DNA of 43,560 nt from Chromera velia (lineage: Eukaryota; Sar; Chromeraceae): contig JAHBMJ010000630.1 of the NCBI GenBank assembly GCA_018398765.1, forward strand, positions 1 through 43,560, in the 5' to 3' direction. Of the stretch, positions 23,115 to 34,500 are shown piece after piece (within the stretch, counting starts at the first letter, position 1; each line of letters starts with the position of its first letter). Below the pieces are notes generated by a model. It made no database searches and was not told the origin of the DNA. It worked only from the letters and a program-made list of their open reading frames with translations. A program made the position numbers and the translations under genes.

Positions 23115-25282
23115 TCAGCTTTCTCCGAAAAGCCAATCATCATTCTCACTCGGATCAGTCGACTGCGTAGATTTTGGTTGCTGTTGAACCCTGTTACTCA
23201 ACGGGCCACCAGTCTTCACTGCCTTCTGCGGAGTGTTTTCTCTCGTTCCTCCTCCCTTGTCTTCCCCCAATTCCCCCAACTCCTCGTCCCCTTCGGACTC
23301 AAATCCCTCCTCCATGTCCTCTTCATCTCCGAAACGATCTGGAGGAAAATCTCCATAATAGTCCGCACGCGCCTCCTCTTCCTCCACCCTCCTTTTTTCC
23401 TCGTCCCGCATGGCTTTCTGTTCTGCTTCTCGCTGTTTGTACAGCTCGGCTTGCCTTGGACTCCATCTGCAGGAACAAATAGAGGAAGTCACATTTCTTC
23501 AGGTGGTTGTGATGAGAGGAAGTCGGATGGAATCAATTTCTCCCTCCCTCCCTCCTTTCCTCTCGGGCTCTCTCTCTTTCTCTCTCTCTCCTCTCTCCCC
23601 CCCCACACACACACCCTAAGTCTCTGTCTGTGAGAAGCACATCCTCATACTACACTGCGTTTGCGCTTTTGCAACCTGTTTCCATCTGCCTGCATCTCTT
23701 CTGTTATTTCTAACGCCGAGGACAAGGAAACATGAAGTGAGCAATCACAAAAACGACAAGACTGCTCCTTCCAGCAGGACAAACACAGAAAGATAAGTAC
23801 ATAGATGGACAAGTAGACCGATAGATAGAGGTGATGGAACAGGAATTCAGAGAGACCCCCAGTTCAACGGTTCTTCCTTCCTTCCTTCCTTCCTTCCTTT
23901 CTTTCTTTCTTTCTTTCCACTTTTTGTCCTTCAAAGTCAATACTGGACTTTTGCAATGAATTGACGCACGCACGTACGAAGACACTGAAGACAGAGAGAG
24001 AATTGATGAAGCGATGAGTCTGCGAGGAGAAAGGAAGGGCAGCTTACGATCCTAAGAATGAAGAATACCCAGTGACGATATGTACAACGGAATTGGCAGG
24101 GGATAAATTGATCGGACTCCTTTCATTTATCTTTGGAAGCACTGCTTCTGTATGCAACAAAAGCAAACCTACCTGTATGATATTCTGCCTGTGGACAGAT
24201 CGTAAGGCGACATATCGACTCGAACCCGGTCGTTCAGAGCGAGTCTGACTCTGGCAACGCGGAGCTTCCCTGAGAGCTTGCAGGTAACCTGAACGTTCAG
24301 CATCGATTGAAGAGACAAGCCAGGCAAAGACGGAAAGAACGAATGCACAGGCAAGCATTTCCAGACACATGCAGATCTAGGCAAACGCACGTAGGTACGC
24401 ATCCGCTACCTCCAAACAGCACAACGAACCCCACACACAAACACCACACAGAAAAAGGGGGAAGCAAATCAGTCACGGTCGAATAACGATGGAGGCCGAG
24501 ACTGGAAGGGAAGGAAAAAATAATTTAACACCGTGTAGAGTGAAACAAAGTGAGAGACGGAGCTTACCAACAACCGGGGGGTGGACCATAGTGAGAGGGG
24601 AAGGGAGGGGTCACTGACGAGAAGGTCGAAGGGGAGACACGGAACGAACGCCAGGAGAAGAGAACCGGAACAGTGACAGGCAGTCTGTGGGGTGGATCAG
24701 TTTGTTGTGTGTCGACGGACGCATCGTCTGATCGTCTTGACACCTTTCTGTCATGTTAGAGACAGAAGACATGAAAAAGGAGCCGAAAAGATGGGGAACC
24801 AAAAACTACGTGTGTTCTAAAACAACGGAAACAGACATGCACGTCCATACAGATATGCATGAACTGCTACATACTACTCAGCTTACGTGGCTTTTTGTTC
24901 CATCCAGCTCAACGATGTATGTCTCCCCAGGTGCGACGTTGACTACCTGTCCTTCCATCTCGAAGAGGTCGTCTCTGGCCTTCCGTTCCCTCGGCGTTCT
25001 CACTCCACCGACGCCGGAAGGGGGGCCTGCTCCGCCTCCAGGGGGCTTTGGCCTTCCAGACGGTTTGCTTCCTCCCGTCCCCTTTCTTGGCGGCGGCTTC
25101 CTTCTGAAGAGCACTGAGAGACGCCTCACCTGACTACTGCCGTCTCCTGCAACAGCTATGGATGCACCCGGACCGAGACCGACCCTCCATCCTCTCGGAG
25201 CCGGAAAAGCCGGCGAAATGAAACCGAAAGAGCAGTGGACCAACACCTGCACACAGGAGGGAAAGGGGGATGCGTGTGCCAC
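23115..25282 (-). CDS. infA: Nuclear-encoded plastid translation initiation factor IF-1
   Basis: Three exons: 25282-24887, 24288-24173 and 23466-23115 (864 nt with stop, 287 aa). The junctions are in phase (SH|VTC, then R split AG|A). IF-1 binds the A site of the small ribosomal subunit during bacterial-type initiation. The S1/OB-fold domain covers residues about 104-171: EMEGQVVNVAPGETYIVELD, then VTCKLSGKLRVARVRLALND and DMSPYDLSTGRISYR, which match the family hallmarks SGK(L/M)R and SPYDL..GRI.(Y/F)R. The N-terminus has a hydrophobic signal-like stretch (residues about 10-25). A likely cleavage before FPAPRG puts Phe26 first in a basic, Pro/Gly-rich transit region, which is typical of complex red plastids. 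Residues 172-287 are an unusual extension, first Glu/Lys-rich and helical, then acidic (GDEEDMEEGFESEGDEELGE), ending DDWLFGES. Bacterial IF-1 is about 72 aa. Spliceosomal introns show nuclear location. Confidence 0.9.
23877..23918. repeat. (TTCC)n(TTTC)n microsatellite
   Basis: Tetranucleotide runs within the second intron of the IF-1 gene. Confidence 0.85.
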
Positions 25283-25977
25283 TGTCCGTCACTTCCGCCG
25301 TCTCCTTCATGCTTCGTCAACTGACCGCGAGGAGACAGCCCCGCAGAACCGTCAGCATTTCCGAGAGAGTTGGAGCGCACACTTCCAGGGGGGTCGTTGT
25401 CGAAGGGTGCTTTTAGACGAAAAAAAGCTCTAGGAAGTCACTGTGCGAGGATTGTCGCCGAGTGCACGTGTGGTTCTGGCGGAGTTGAGGTGGTGATTCT
25501 GGTCCCGGAAGGCCTACTGGTAACATGCAGTTTGCCGGGGTCCGGCCGCGTTGGGCCATGTTTGGCCCTTAGCTCTGTATAGCTCTGCTGTGCTCAGTCT
25601 GCATGCATGCATGCTCATGCAATTCTTGAGGCTTGAGCATGCATGGCTTGAGCATGCAATTTTCCATTTTCCTTCAGAGAGCACGACAGAACGTCTTGCA
25701 GATTTTCTCTTTCCCTTGCCTAGCCCTTGCACGTGTAGGCTGACACTCATGCGTGTAGATCTCCTTCGGTCCAGGTCACTGAAAGGTTTCTTCTTTCTCT
25801 CATTCCGCCCAGTAGTGAAAAACTTGCAACCAGATCTTGTTCGACTGTTTGAGTGACTCTGCTTTTCTGTCTGCTCTCTCTTCGTTTTCTGCTGCTGGGT
25901 AACTCACTGCTTTGCGGCCTCCGTTAAATTCGGACTCATACATTTACCGCGACTAGGTAAGCAGCAAGCTTGCAACC
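25283..25977. promoter_or_regulatory. Divergent intergenic region, IF-1 gene and phosphorylase gene
   Basis: This 695-bp region separates the start codons of two divergently oriented genes, so it should contain both promoters and both 5' UTRs. Repeats of GCATGCATGCATGC and TTGAGCATGCA lie at about 25601-25662. No canonical TATA element at a convincing distance was seen. On the right side the context GCAACCATGG is a strong initiation context for the phosphorylase. Confidence 0.45.
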
Positions 25978-27602
25978 ATGGCAGAAGACTCGTTTGGAAG
26001 GGCAGACTCCAAGAATGCCTTCGAAATGAGGCGCAAGGCCTCCTTCTCGAAGCTCACTATGGGAGGGCAGGCAGTGGCCAGAGATGCCCCGGGGAACGCC
26101 ACCACACAGCAGCAGAAGCTGTGGGAACTGATGGATTCCTACCTGGCCACTGACAAGCACTCCATCCAGAGATCCCTCGTCAACCACGTGGTCAGGCACC
26201 GAACCACCCACCCAGCCAGCCAGCCAGCCAACAGGCAGACCGACAGCCAGGCTTCAAGGGAGACGAATTTTGATCGATGGCCGGATATGCATCAGAGAGC
26301 CGCATGGGTGATTCCTCTTCTCTCTTCACTGGGTTTTTCCTTTCGGTCATTTCTGCGATTGATCTTGTCGTATGTTTTTCATCAGCAGTTCGCTCATCGT
26401 TCAGTCAAACCTTCGCACTGCGGCAGTCAACTGTTGACCCACGAACCTCTCCTCTGTCTGTGTGTCTGTGTATGTGCAGGAATACACTCTGGCGTGCACC
26501 CGTTTCTCTCTGGATGACGAGACCTCTTACCGAGCGTGTGCGTACTCGATTAGGGACAGACTGATCGAGACGTTCAACGACACGAACTCGTTCTTCACCG
26601 AGAAGGACGTCAAGAGGTGCTATTACCTCTCCCTCGAGTTCCTTCTTGGCAGAGGTACGTGTGCTCGGACGCGGGTGGTTCTGTTTGATTGTGTGATTGT
26701 GAGCCAGTCTGGTTTAATGATGAGTTGTTTGTTGTCGGTTCTTCTGAATCTCCCCTGGCTTGTTCAATGTGGTTGCGAGAGAGGCATGCCGAATGGGAAG
26801 GAAGGAGCATTGAATAAAGAGAGAGAGGGGAGAGGACGCAAGGGTTCCTTCCAAGAATTGCCATTGGTACTCGAGGGCATGCAGAGCGGGTTGCTTGTTT
26901 CAAACTGATGGTGGTCTCTTTGTGTGCTGCCTCTTCAAAGTGCTCTTTTGGGTTCCTTCATCTTTCGGATCTCCCGTGCGTTCCTGTTCTCCCAGTGTTG
27001 GCATTCTTTCGTTCCTCCTTTCTTGCATCCTCCGTGTCTGCTTTGGGTGGTTCTTTCTTTCTTTGCTTCCTTCCTGCCTGGCATTCAGTTGGCCCCCCGT
27101 GAACGAACGCCTTTTCTTCTTGTCTTGCTGCAGCGATGCAAAACGCTCTGGTGAACCTCGACATTGAGGAGAACTACAAGAAGGCACTGGAGGAAATCGG
27201 TTTCGACCTGGTCAGTTAGTCAGTCACCTGGTCAGACGGTGGGCAGGTAGGCAGGCAGGCGAGTAGAGTGGCAGGGCGGCAGTGAGTGAATGAGTCGTTT
27301 GGTCAGTCGATGGATGGATCAACTGTTCAGTTTCAATCAATCAAGGCAGTAGGTAAGTTAGTCAATTCCGTGAATGTTGTGTGCAGAATAGAGCGAACTG
27401 GGAAGTTAGATGAGAAAGAGAGAGAGAGAGAGAGAGTGTGCGTGTGTGTGTGGTGGCAGGACAAACTGTACGAGCAAGAGCACGACCCTGCCCTGGGTAA
27501 CGGCGGCCTCGGGCGTCTGGCGGCGTGCTTCCTGGACTCTATGGCGACCCTCAACTATCCCTGCTGGGGGTATGGGATCAGGTCTGTCTGTCTGTCTGTC
27601 TC

Positions 27603-27634
<32 letters not shown>

Positions 27635-27862
27635 AAACATATAGTCTGTCTGTCTGTCTGTCTGTCTGTGTCTGCTCCCTACGGCCATGATGGGGTAGCT
27701 AGTTGGTGCTGTTCTTTTGTCTTTGTTCTTTCTTTCTTTTTGTCTGTTGTGTTCATGAAGAAAAGGAGGGAGAAGAAGAAGAAACATATAGTCAGTCTGT
27801 CTGCCTGTCTGTCTGTGTGTGTGCGCGCGCGCGTGTGTGTGTGTGTGCGTGTGTGTGTGTAC

Positions 27863-27893
<31 letters not shown>

Positions 27894-29513
27894 GCGGTTG
27901 GGTGGGGTGGGAGGAGGATGAAGTTTTGTGTGCGTATGTGTATGAGTTTGTTTTGTCTCTGCTGGCACGTGTGAGTATGAAAATATTTTTTCTCCCTTTC
28001 GCTCTCTCTCTTCCTCTCTCTCTGTCCGTGGCCTTCGTGACATCCAGACGAGGGGCCGTTTGTTGTGTTCGTGCCACACTGATTCCAATGACTTGCTTTC
28101 TTTTCTGTTTCTGCTGCTGTGCTTGTGTGTTGAGTGAGTGCCCGTGCAGGTACACGTACGGAATCTTCGAGCAGAAGATCGTTGACGGGCGTCAGGTTGA
28201 ACACCCCGACTACTGGTTGGTCACGGCAAATCCCTGGGAGATTGACCGACCCGACGTGACATATGGTGTGAGGTTCGGAGGAGATGTGAAGACGTACAGA
28301 GACGACAAGGGGAGAGAGAGGTTAGTCCACGGGGGGGGAGATTGACAACACATCAGAGCAAAGAGGGATTAGATATATGGTCTCTTCTTTGTTTTGCACT
28401 TTCTCTGTTACTTCGGGACGTCCTGTCATGAGTCTTCTGATGCTTCTGCTTGTTTCGGTGAGCGCAGTGGCTCTTCTCGATTTGGCTGCCCTTCTCATGT
28501 TGTTTTTCGTTTTCTTTTTGTTAATCGGCCGACTCTCTTCACAGTTTTCCGATCACTTTTCTTGGAAGCTCAACAGTGCGCCCCCGTGCGTCATCCCTTT
28601 TGTTTGTCAGTCTAACTGATTTCTTTTCTTGGACGAGCGAGGCAGGAAGGCAACATGCATGTCTCCCTTCGCACATGCATTTCTTTCTCTTCTTCGCGGT
28701 TCGTATCAGGCGACTTGCAAGGTCCGAAAAGAATCTATCCCTCCATCCCTCTCTGTCCGTCTCCGCCTGTCTGTCTGTGTTCCAGATTCCGGTGGACTGG
28801 CGGAGAGATCGTGGAGGCTCTCGCGTACGACTACCCGATTCCTGGGTTCGACACTCTGAACACTATCAACCTGCGTCTCTGGAAGGGTCAGTCTGTCGAA
28901 GCAGTTATTTTTCCTTCTTCTTGTGGGAGTGTGGGGTTGGGTTGGGGAGCTGTGCAAGCTCAAACACGTCTTGCTTCATGCACTCTTTTTCTTTTTCTTG
29001 GAACGAAGAAAAAAACATGGGTGGAGAGTTTGGACTTGAAGGCTAAACATTCGATCGAGGAGGTCAAGAACATTGTCCTTTTTTCCTTTCTGACAGTCCA
29101 TGATTGCATCCTTCTTGTGACGCTCGAAAGAAGTTCCAGTGCTTTCCACAGAATGACGAGTATGAGGAAATGATGATAAAGATTCACAGCAGATAGTGGG
29201 ACCTGACAGTTCTGTGCTCCGCTTCCTGCCTGCAGCCTGCCCCCGGAAAGAGTTCGACTTCCACGCGTTCAACCAGGGACAGTATCTCGATGTCAGCATG
29301 TCGTCTGTGCTCTCTCTGTATTTGTAGATCTTAGATACAACGAGACAGCGAGTGTTTTTCGGTCTGAAGAATGATACATCGATTAAGACACATGAGGTCA
29401 ACCTGTCTGACTCGTGAGAACCGGATCGCTAAGCACGGTTCGGTTGCTTCAGGGAGGCATAGAAACTCGATGGGTTGATTCCTGGAAGGCCTCATTTTTT
29501 TGTTCGTTCAAAC

Positions 29514-29556
<43 letters not shown>

Positions 29557-31497
29557 CAAGATTCAGATGGCACAATGCTCTCTTTGGAGTGCTCAAGGCG
29601 AAAGAGGTAATCAAAGGCGGTGTTGGGGCAGCGAGGAAGTTTCAGACGTTCCGATTGAAGATTGAATGAATCTAAATGGATGAGTAGGTCAACCAACGGA
29701 CTGCCTGAATGACTGCACGCACATACAATGAATGACTGAATGCAGGCTGTGAAGGACAGGCAGAAGGCCGAGTACATCTCAGCAGTGCTGTACCCCAATG
29801 ACAACTCGTCAGTCAGCCCTGTGTGTGCGTGCGTGTGCATGCGTATGAGCCTCCGCGCCTGTCTCTTCCCCTCTCTCCTGGCTCTCACCTCTCTGTTAAA
29901 GAGAAACTCGCAGCTTTGAGGGGGGCGGTGTAAAGGAAAGTTGCAACTGACGAACTTATTGAACTGGACGGGGCGCAAAAATCTGCTTTCCTTGAATGAT
30001 GAAAGAATTTCAAATGCTCAGAGAAACAGAAGGGCCCACAGAAAGCGCCAGCGCTTGTGAATCCGCAGACTTCCCTGTACCTTTCTTTGTATCTCTGTGT
30101 CTGTGTTCCGCAGGTGGGAGGGCAAGGAACTCCGTCTGAAGCAGCAGTACTTCTTCGTGTGTGCAACCATCCAGGTCTGGCAATTGTCTGTCTGTCTGGA
30201 TGTTTCTTTGTTTGTGAATTGAATGATTTCTGGCTGTCCCGGAGCAATGCTCTCTGTGGTTATCTACTTCCCTTCTCCCTTTGCCGCTCAATCAGCTTTT
30301 CCCGTCGTACGCTCTGCTCGCCAGTCACGAGTACAAAGACAAGCAATAAAGTCCGCAGAAGGAAGCGTAAGTGCACATGCGATGGCTATCCTGATCTTCT
30401 TTCTGATGGATTCGTTGATTGATGCCTGCAGGATGCGCTGAGAAGATTCAAGAAGAAGTCCGGCCGTTCTTGGGATGAGTTGCCCGAGAAAGTCCGTACG
30501 CGTTTGTTTAAATGCTTCGCTCTTCTCTATCTTTTTCGTCTTCTGCACTTTCCCTCTCTCGCTTGCCGGTTCTCTAGTCGCGCAAATTTCTTTTTTTGGT
30601 TCTGTTTTTCAGCTGTTCGTCTCTTTTCCGTCACCCTTTCCGAAAGTGAAGCGACAGAACGGTCCCTGTCTCCCTTTGAAAGGATTACCTACAGCTGTCT
30701 TTGTTCTTGCTGGACCTCTGGGGACCCTCTTGCCTTCTTTCCGCATTTTTTCTCTCTTTGACTGTCTGTCCACCTTTCTGAATCAGACCGTATTTGTTCT
30801 CTCTTTGTCTATCTATTCACCTTTCTGTATCAGCCTATCGCTCTGCCTGCCTGTCTTTCTCCTTGCGACTGGTGCTCGCTTGACGGCTCAATAAATGGAT
30901 GCAAAATCCTCCTGCCTGAATGCAGATGGCGATCCAGCTGAACGACACCCACCCGACGATCGCGATTCCCGAAGTTCTCCGCATCCTCATCGACATCGAG
31001 GGCCTCGACTGGGACCATGCATGGAGCCTCGTCAAGTCAGTGAGTCCTCTCTGCTTCGGGTTCTTTCTTTTGCTTTCTTTCGCGTCTCTTTTCTGTGCGC
31101 GTTTGTTCGTGAAGGCAGACCGGCCCTGTGTGGTGTGGGGCTCCACATCGGAAGTTTTGAAAACCATCGGCTAAAAGATCAGCCCCATGCATCCTGAGAC
31201 ACCCTCATTGACTCAGCTGGTCAATGCTGGGGTTAATGAATTCTCTTGGTTGTTCGCTTTTCTGTGCCCGAAGCGGGAGGGGGGCTGGAAGTGCATTCCT
31301 TTGACGCACGCACGCATACACTCATAACTGAATTATCTGCGTGTGTTTCCAGGAAGGTGTTCAACTACACCAACCACACGGTGCTCCCCGAGGCCCTCGA
31401 GAAGTGGCCTGCCCACCTGATCGAGAAGCTGCTGCCGAGACACCTCCTCCTGATCAACGACATCAACTTCAAATTCCTCACAGAGGTCCGTCGGTCT

Positions 31498-31532
<35 letters not shown>

Positions 31533-34500
31533 TGTCTGTGTGATGAAAAGGAGGCAGACGAAGAACTATATAGTCTGTGTGTGTCTAGGGAGGGAGGGGG
31601 AGGGTTGTTACGGGGGGTGACAAATCTTTCTCGTCTCCTTCACTCCTGTGCAGCTGTAGATGTTTGCTTCTCTCGGTCTTTCGCTTCTTTCACTGCCTTT
31701 CTCCACTTTGGAATGGATGTGTGTGTCCCTCTCGTCTGCCCCCCTGTTTCCTGAAAGCGGTGCGGCACGTCTGTTGTCTCCTCCCCTTGGTGTCCAGGTC
31801 AGATCCGATTGACGTCAAAAGTGCACTGCTTGAACGATTCGATGGTGAAGGCTCCCCGTCAGCAGCAGCCCAACTCACTCACTCACTCACATCAGACCAC
31901 AATTTTCCTTCCTCGTCTGTCTGTATGCGTTGACGTGGGAACCCGCCTATGTTTGTTTGTGCAGGTGCGAAGCAAGTGGGGAGACGGGGACCACATCGGG
32001 AAGTTCTCCATCTACCAGGAGGGGGACTCGAAGATGATCCGAATGGCCAACCTGGTCAGTCAGTCAGTCAGTTAGTTAGTTGGGTGCTTTCTTTCTCTGT
32101 CTCTTTTTTTTGCTTCCTCTGGCTGCAAATGTGAATGTGGGATGAACGGGAGGGGCAAACGATTGCGTATGAATAGAGGGGGAGTAGAAAGGTCTGTCGT
32201 GCTGTTGCCCCGTCTCTCCCTATGCCCTCTTCTTCTGCGTTTCCCTGTCTTTTGTGTTCATTTTCTGCCTTACATTACGTGATTCTTACTCCTGCTGCCT
32301 GATTCATTCTGCGTGCAGGCTGTGATCGGTTCGAACAAGGTGAATGGAGTCGCAGCGATTCACTCTGAGTTGGTCAAGAAGGATCTCTTCCCTGAGTTCG
32401 TCAGGTGGTTCGCCGAGGCGGGAGACCCCCAGAAATTCGTGAATGTCACCAATGGGGTCACTCCCAGAAGATGGTAGGTCGGTCGGTCTGGGTGTCTGGG
32501 GGCCTCTTCATTTTCTTCTCATCTTCCTACCTTCTTCTCCCCTTATCTTCCTAGCTTCTTATCTTCCTGCTTGGAAAGAATCCCACAGACCGGCTTTCTC
32601 CCTCGCTCCTTCCCTCCTTTAAAACCTGCCTGCAGGATCCACTGCGCGAACCGCGCGTTGTCGAATCTCTTCTCCGAGTGGCTGGGCTCCGACTCCTGGT
32701 TGAAGGAGCTGAACATGACTCAGGGGATGCTCAACCACCTGGTCAGTCAGTCAGTCGGTGGGTTGGTGGGGAAGGGAAATAAGGCACTGCAAAGACAAAC
32801 AAGAGAGGGAGGTTCGCAAACAACAACAGCAACGAGGGTCTTGCATGAACCTGCTGATGAGAACCTTAAGCGCAAATTAAGAGCGTGTGTTGATGCATGT
32901 GTGCATGTGTGTTTGTGTATTCTCCCTCCCTCCCTCCCTCCCTCCCTGTCCCTCCCTCTCGATCGATCGATCGTTGACTCTCTTCCTTCAGGAGAACGCG
33001 GATCTCCTGAAGCAGTGGCAGGGGATGAAGGCCGGGTGCAAGGAGAGGCTGGCGGCCTGGGTGGAGAAGCACTGCGGCGTGAAGGTCGACACGACGGCTC
33101 TGTTCGACATCCAGGTGAAGAGAATCCACGAGTACAAGAGACAGCTCCTCAACCTCTTCTACATCGTCCACAGGTACGTACGTGCACTGCATGACCGAGA
33201 GAGAGAGAAGCCGGAGAGGTTTTTTTTCAGAACGGTTTCGTTTGTTGTCGTGTAAGTGTCTCTGTGCGCGTGTTCGTGCACACGGATGCTTCAAGGAACA
33301 GCGCTTCGGCCGTCTCTCATCCTATCTGATTGTTCCGTGCTGCAACTTCGGTATCGCGTGTGCCTGCCCAGCTTACTGACTTTCTGACTGACATTATTGC
33401 GAAACTGACCCTCCTTCTTGCATTGATGCTTTCATACAGGTATCTGAAGCTGAAGTCGATGTCTCCCGGTGACCGTGCGAACGTCCAGAAGAGAGCCTGC
33501 TTCATGGGAGGGAAGGCAGCACCCGGTAGGTCTGTTCTCTCCGTCAGTCTGTCTGACACACTGTTTGCAAAGTCCGGCGCAGTGGGCCTGGCTGCGCTTC
33601 TCTTTCTTCGCAATCCTCTTTCGTCCTTCATGATGCTATGCAACGGTGGACAAGTTCAAGTCTCCCTGGCAGCGAATCCAAAGGTCCCCTCTTCCCTCTT
33701 CTTTCCTTCCTGCAGGGTACTTCGTTGCGAAGGTGATCATCAAGCTGGCCAACAGCATCGCGAACGTTCTGAACAACGACCCGGACACGAAGGCCTTTTT
33801 GACCTTCTGCTTCCTCCCGAACTACAACGTCTCCAACGCCCAGGTTAGTAGGCAGAAAGGCATGGGGGCACCTGCTTATTTATGCACGGGGCGGGTTGTA
33901 GAGAGATGAATAGGCAGGTGGATGAAGCACGTTTTGGTGCTTTCCTTTCCCTTCCTTTTGATCTCTGTTATTTTCAAGTCTTCGGAGTCTCCTGCAAAGG
34001 GAGGTCACAGGTTCTTAATGATCTCTGTACCCCGTCCCGCCTTTCTTCTTTTGTTCTGCGTTTCATCCGCAACAAACCGTCTGTGCCCCCTGCGCTTCTC
34101 CCAATGTGTGAGTGAGTGCAGATCATCATTCCCGCCTCGGACATCTCCCAGCACATCTCCACTGCTGGAACGGAGGCGTCCGGAACCTCCAACATGAAAT
34201 TCGTCATGAACGGAGGTAGGTCAGCACAGGAAGGAAGGAAGGAAGGAAGGAAAGCAATGGGCATGCTTGGAGTGAAAACAAACGAGCGATCATCGCGTTT
34301 TCATTTGACCGTTCATTTAGTCACACGTCGATCCGAAGGGAAGGAGGGCGGCAGCGGAATACGGAAAGAAGAGGACGATCGAGAGAGAAGGAAGGAAGAG
34401 AAAAGGCCGAAAGAACAATTCTCTTTCACGAAGGGCAGTCGGACAAAAGAAAGCTTCAGTTCTCATTTGTGAAATCAAGATCGATCGATAAAGGGGTGGA

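Noticed and set aside
23115-25282. Cytosolic eIF1A
   Set aside because: The OB-fold motifs (SGKLR, DMSPYDL..GRI.YR) are those of bacterial IF-1, and the eIF1A-type CHIRGKLRKK.W block is absent. Only the acidic tail is similar.
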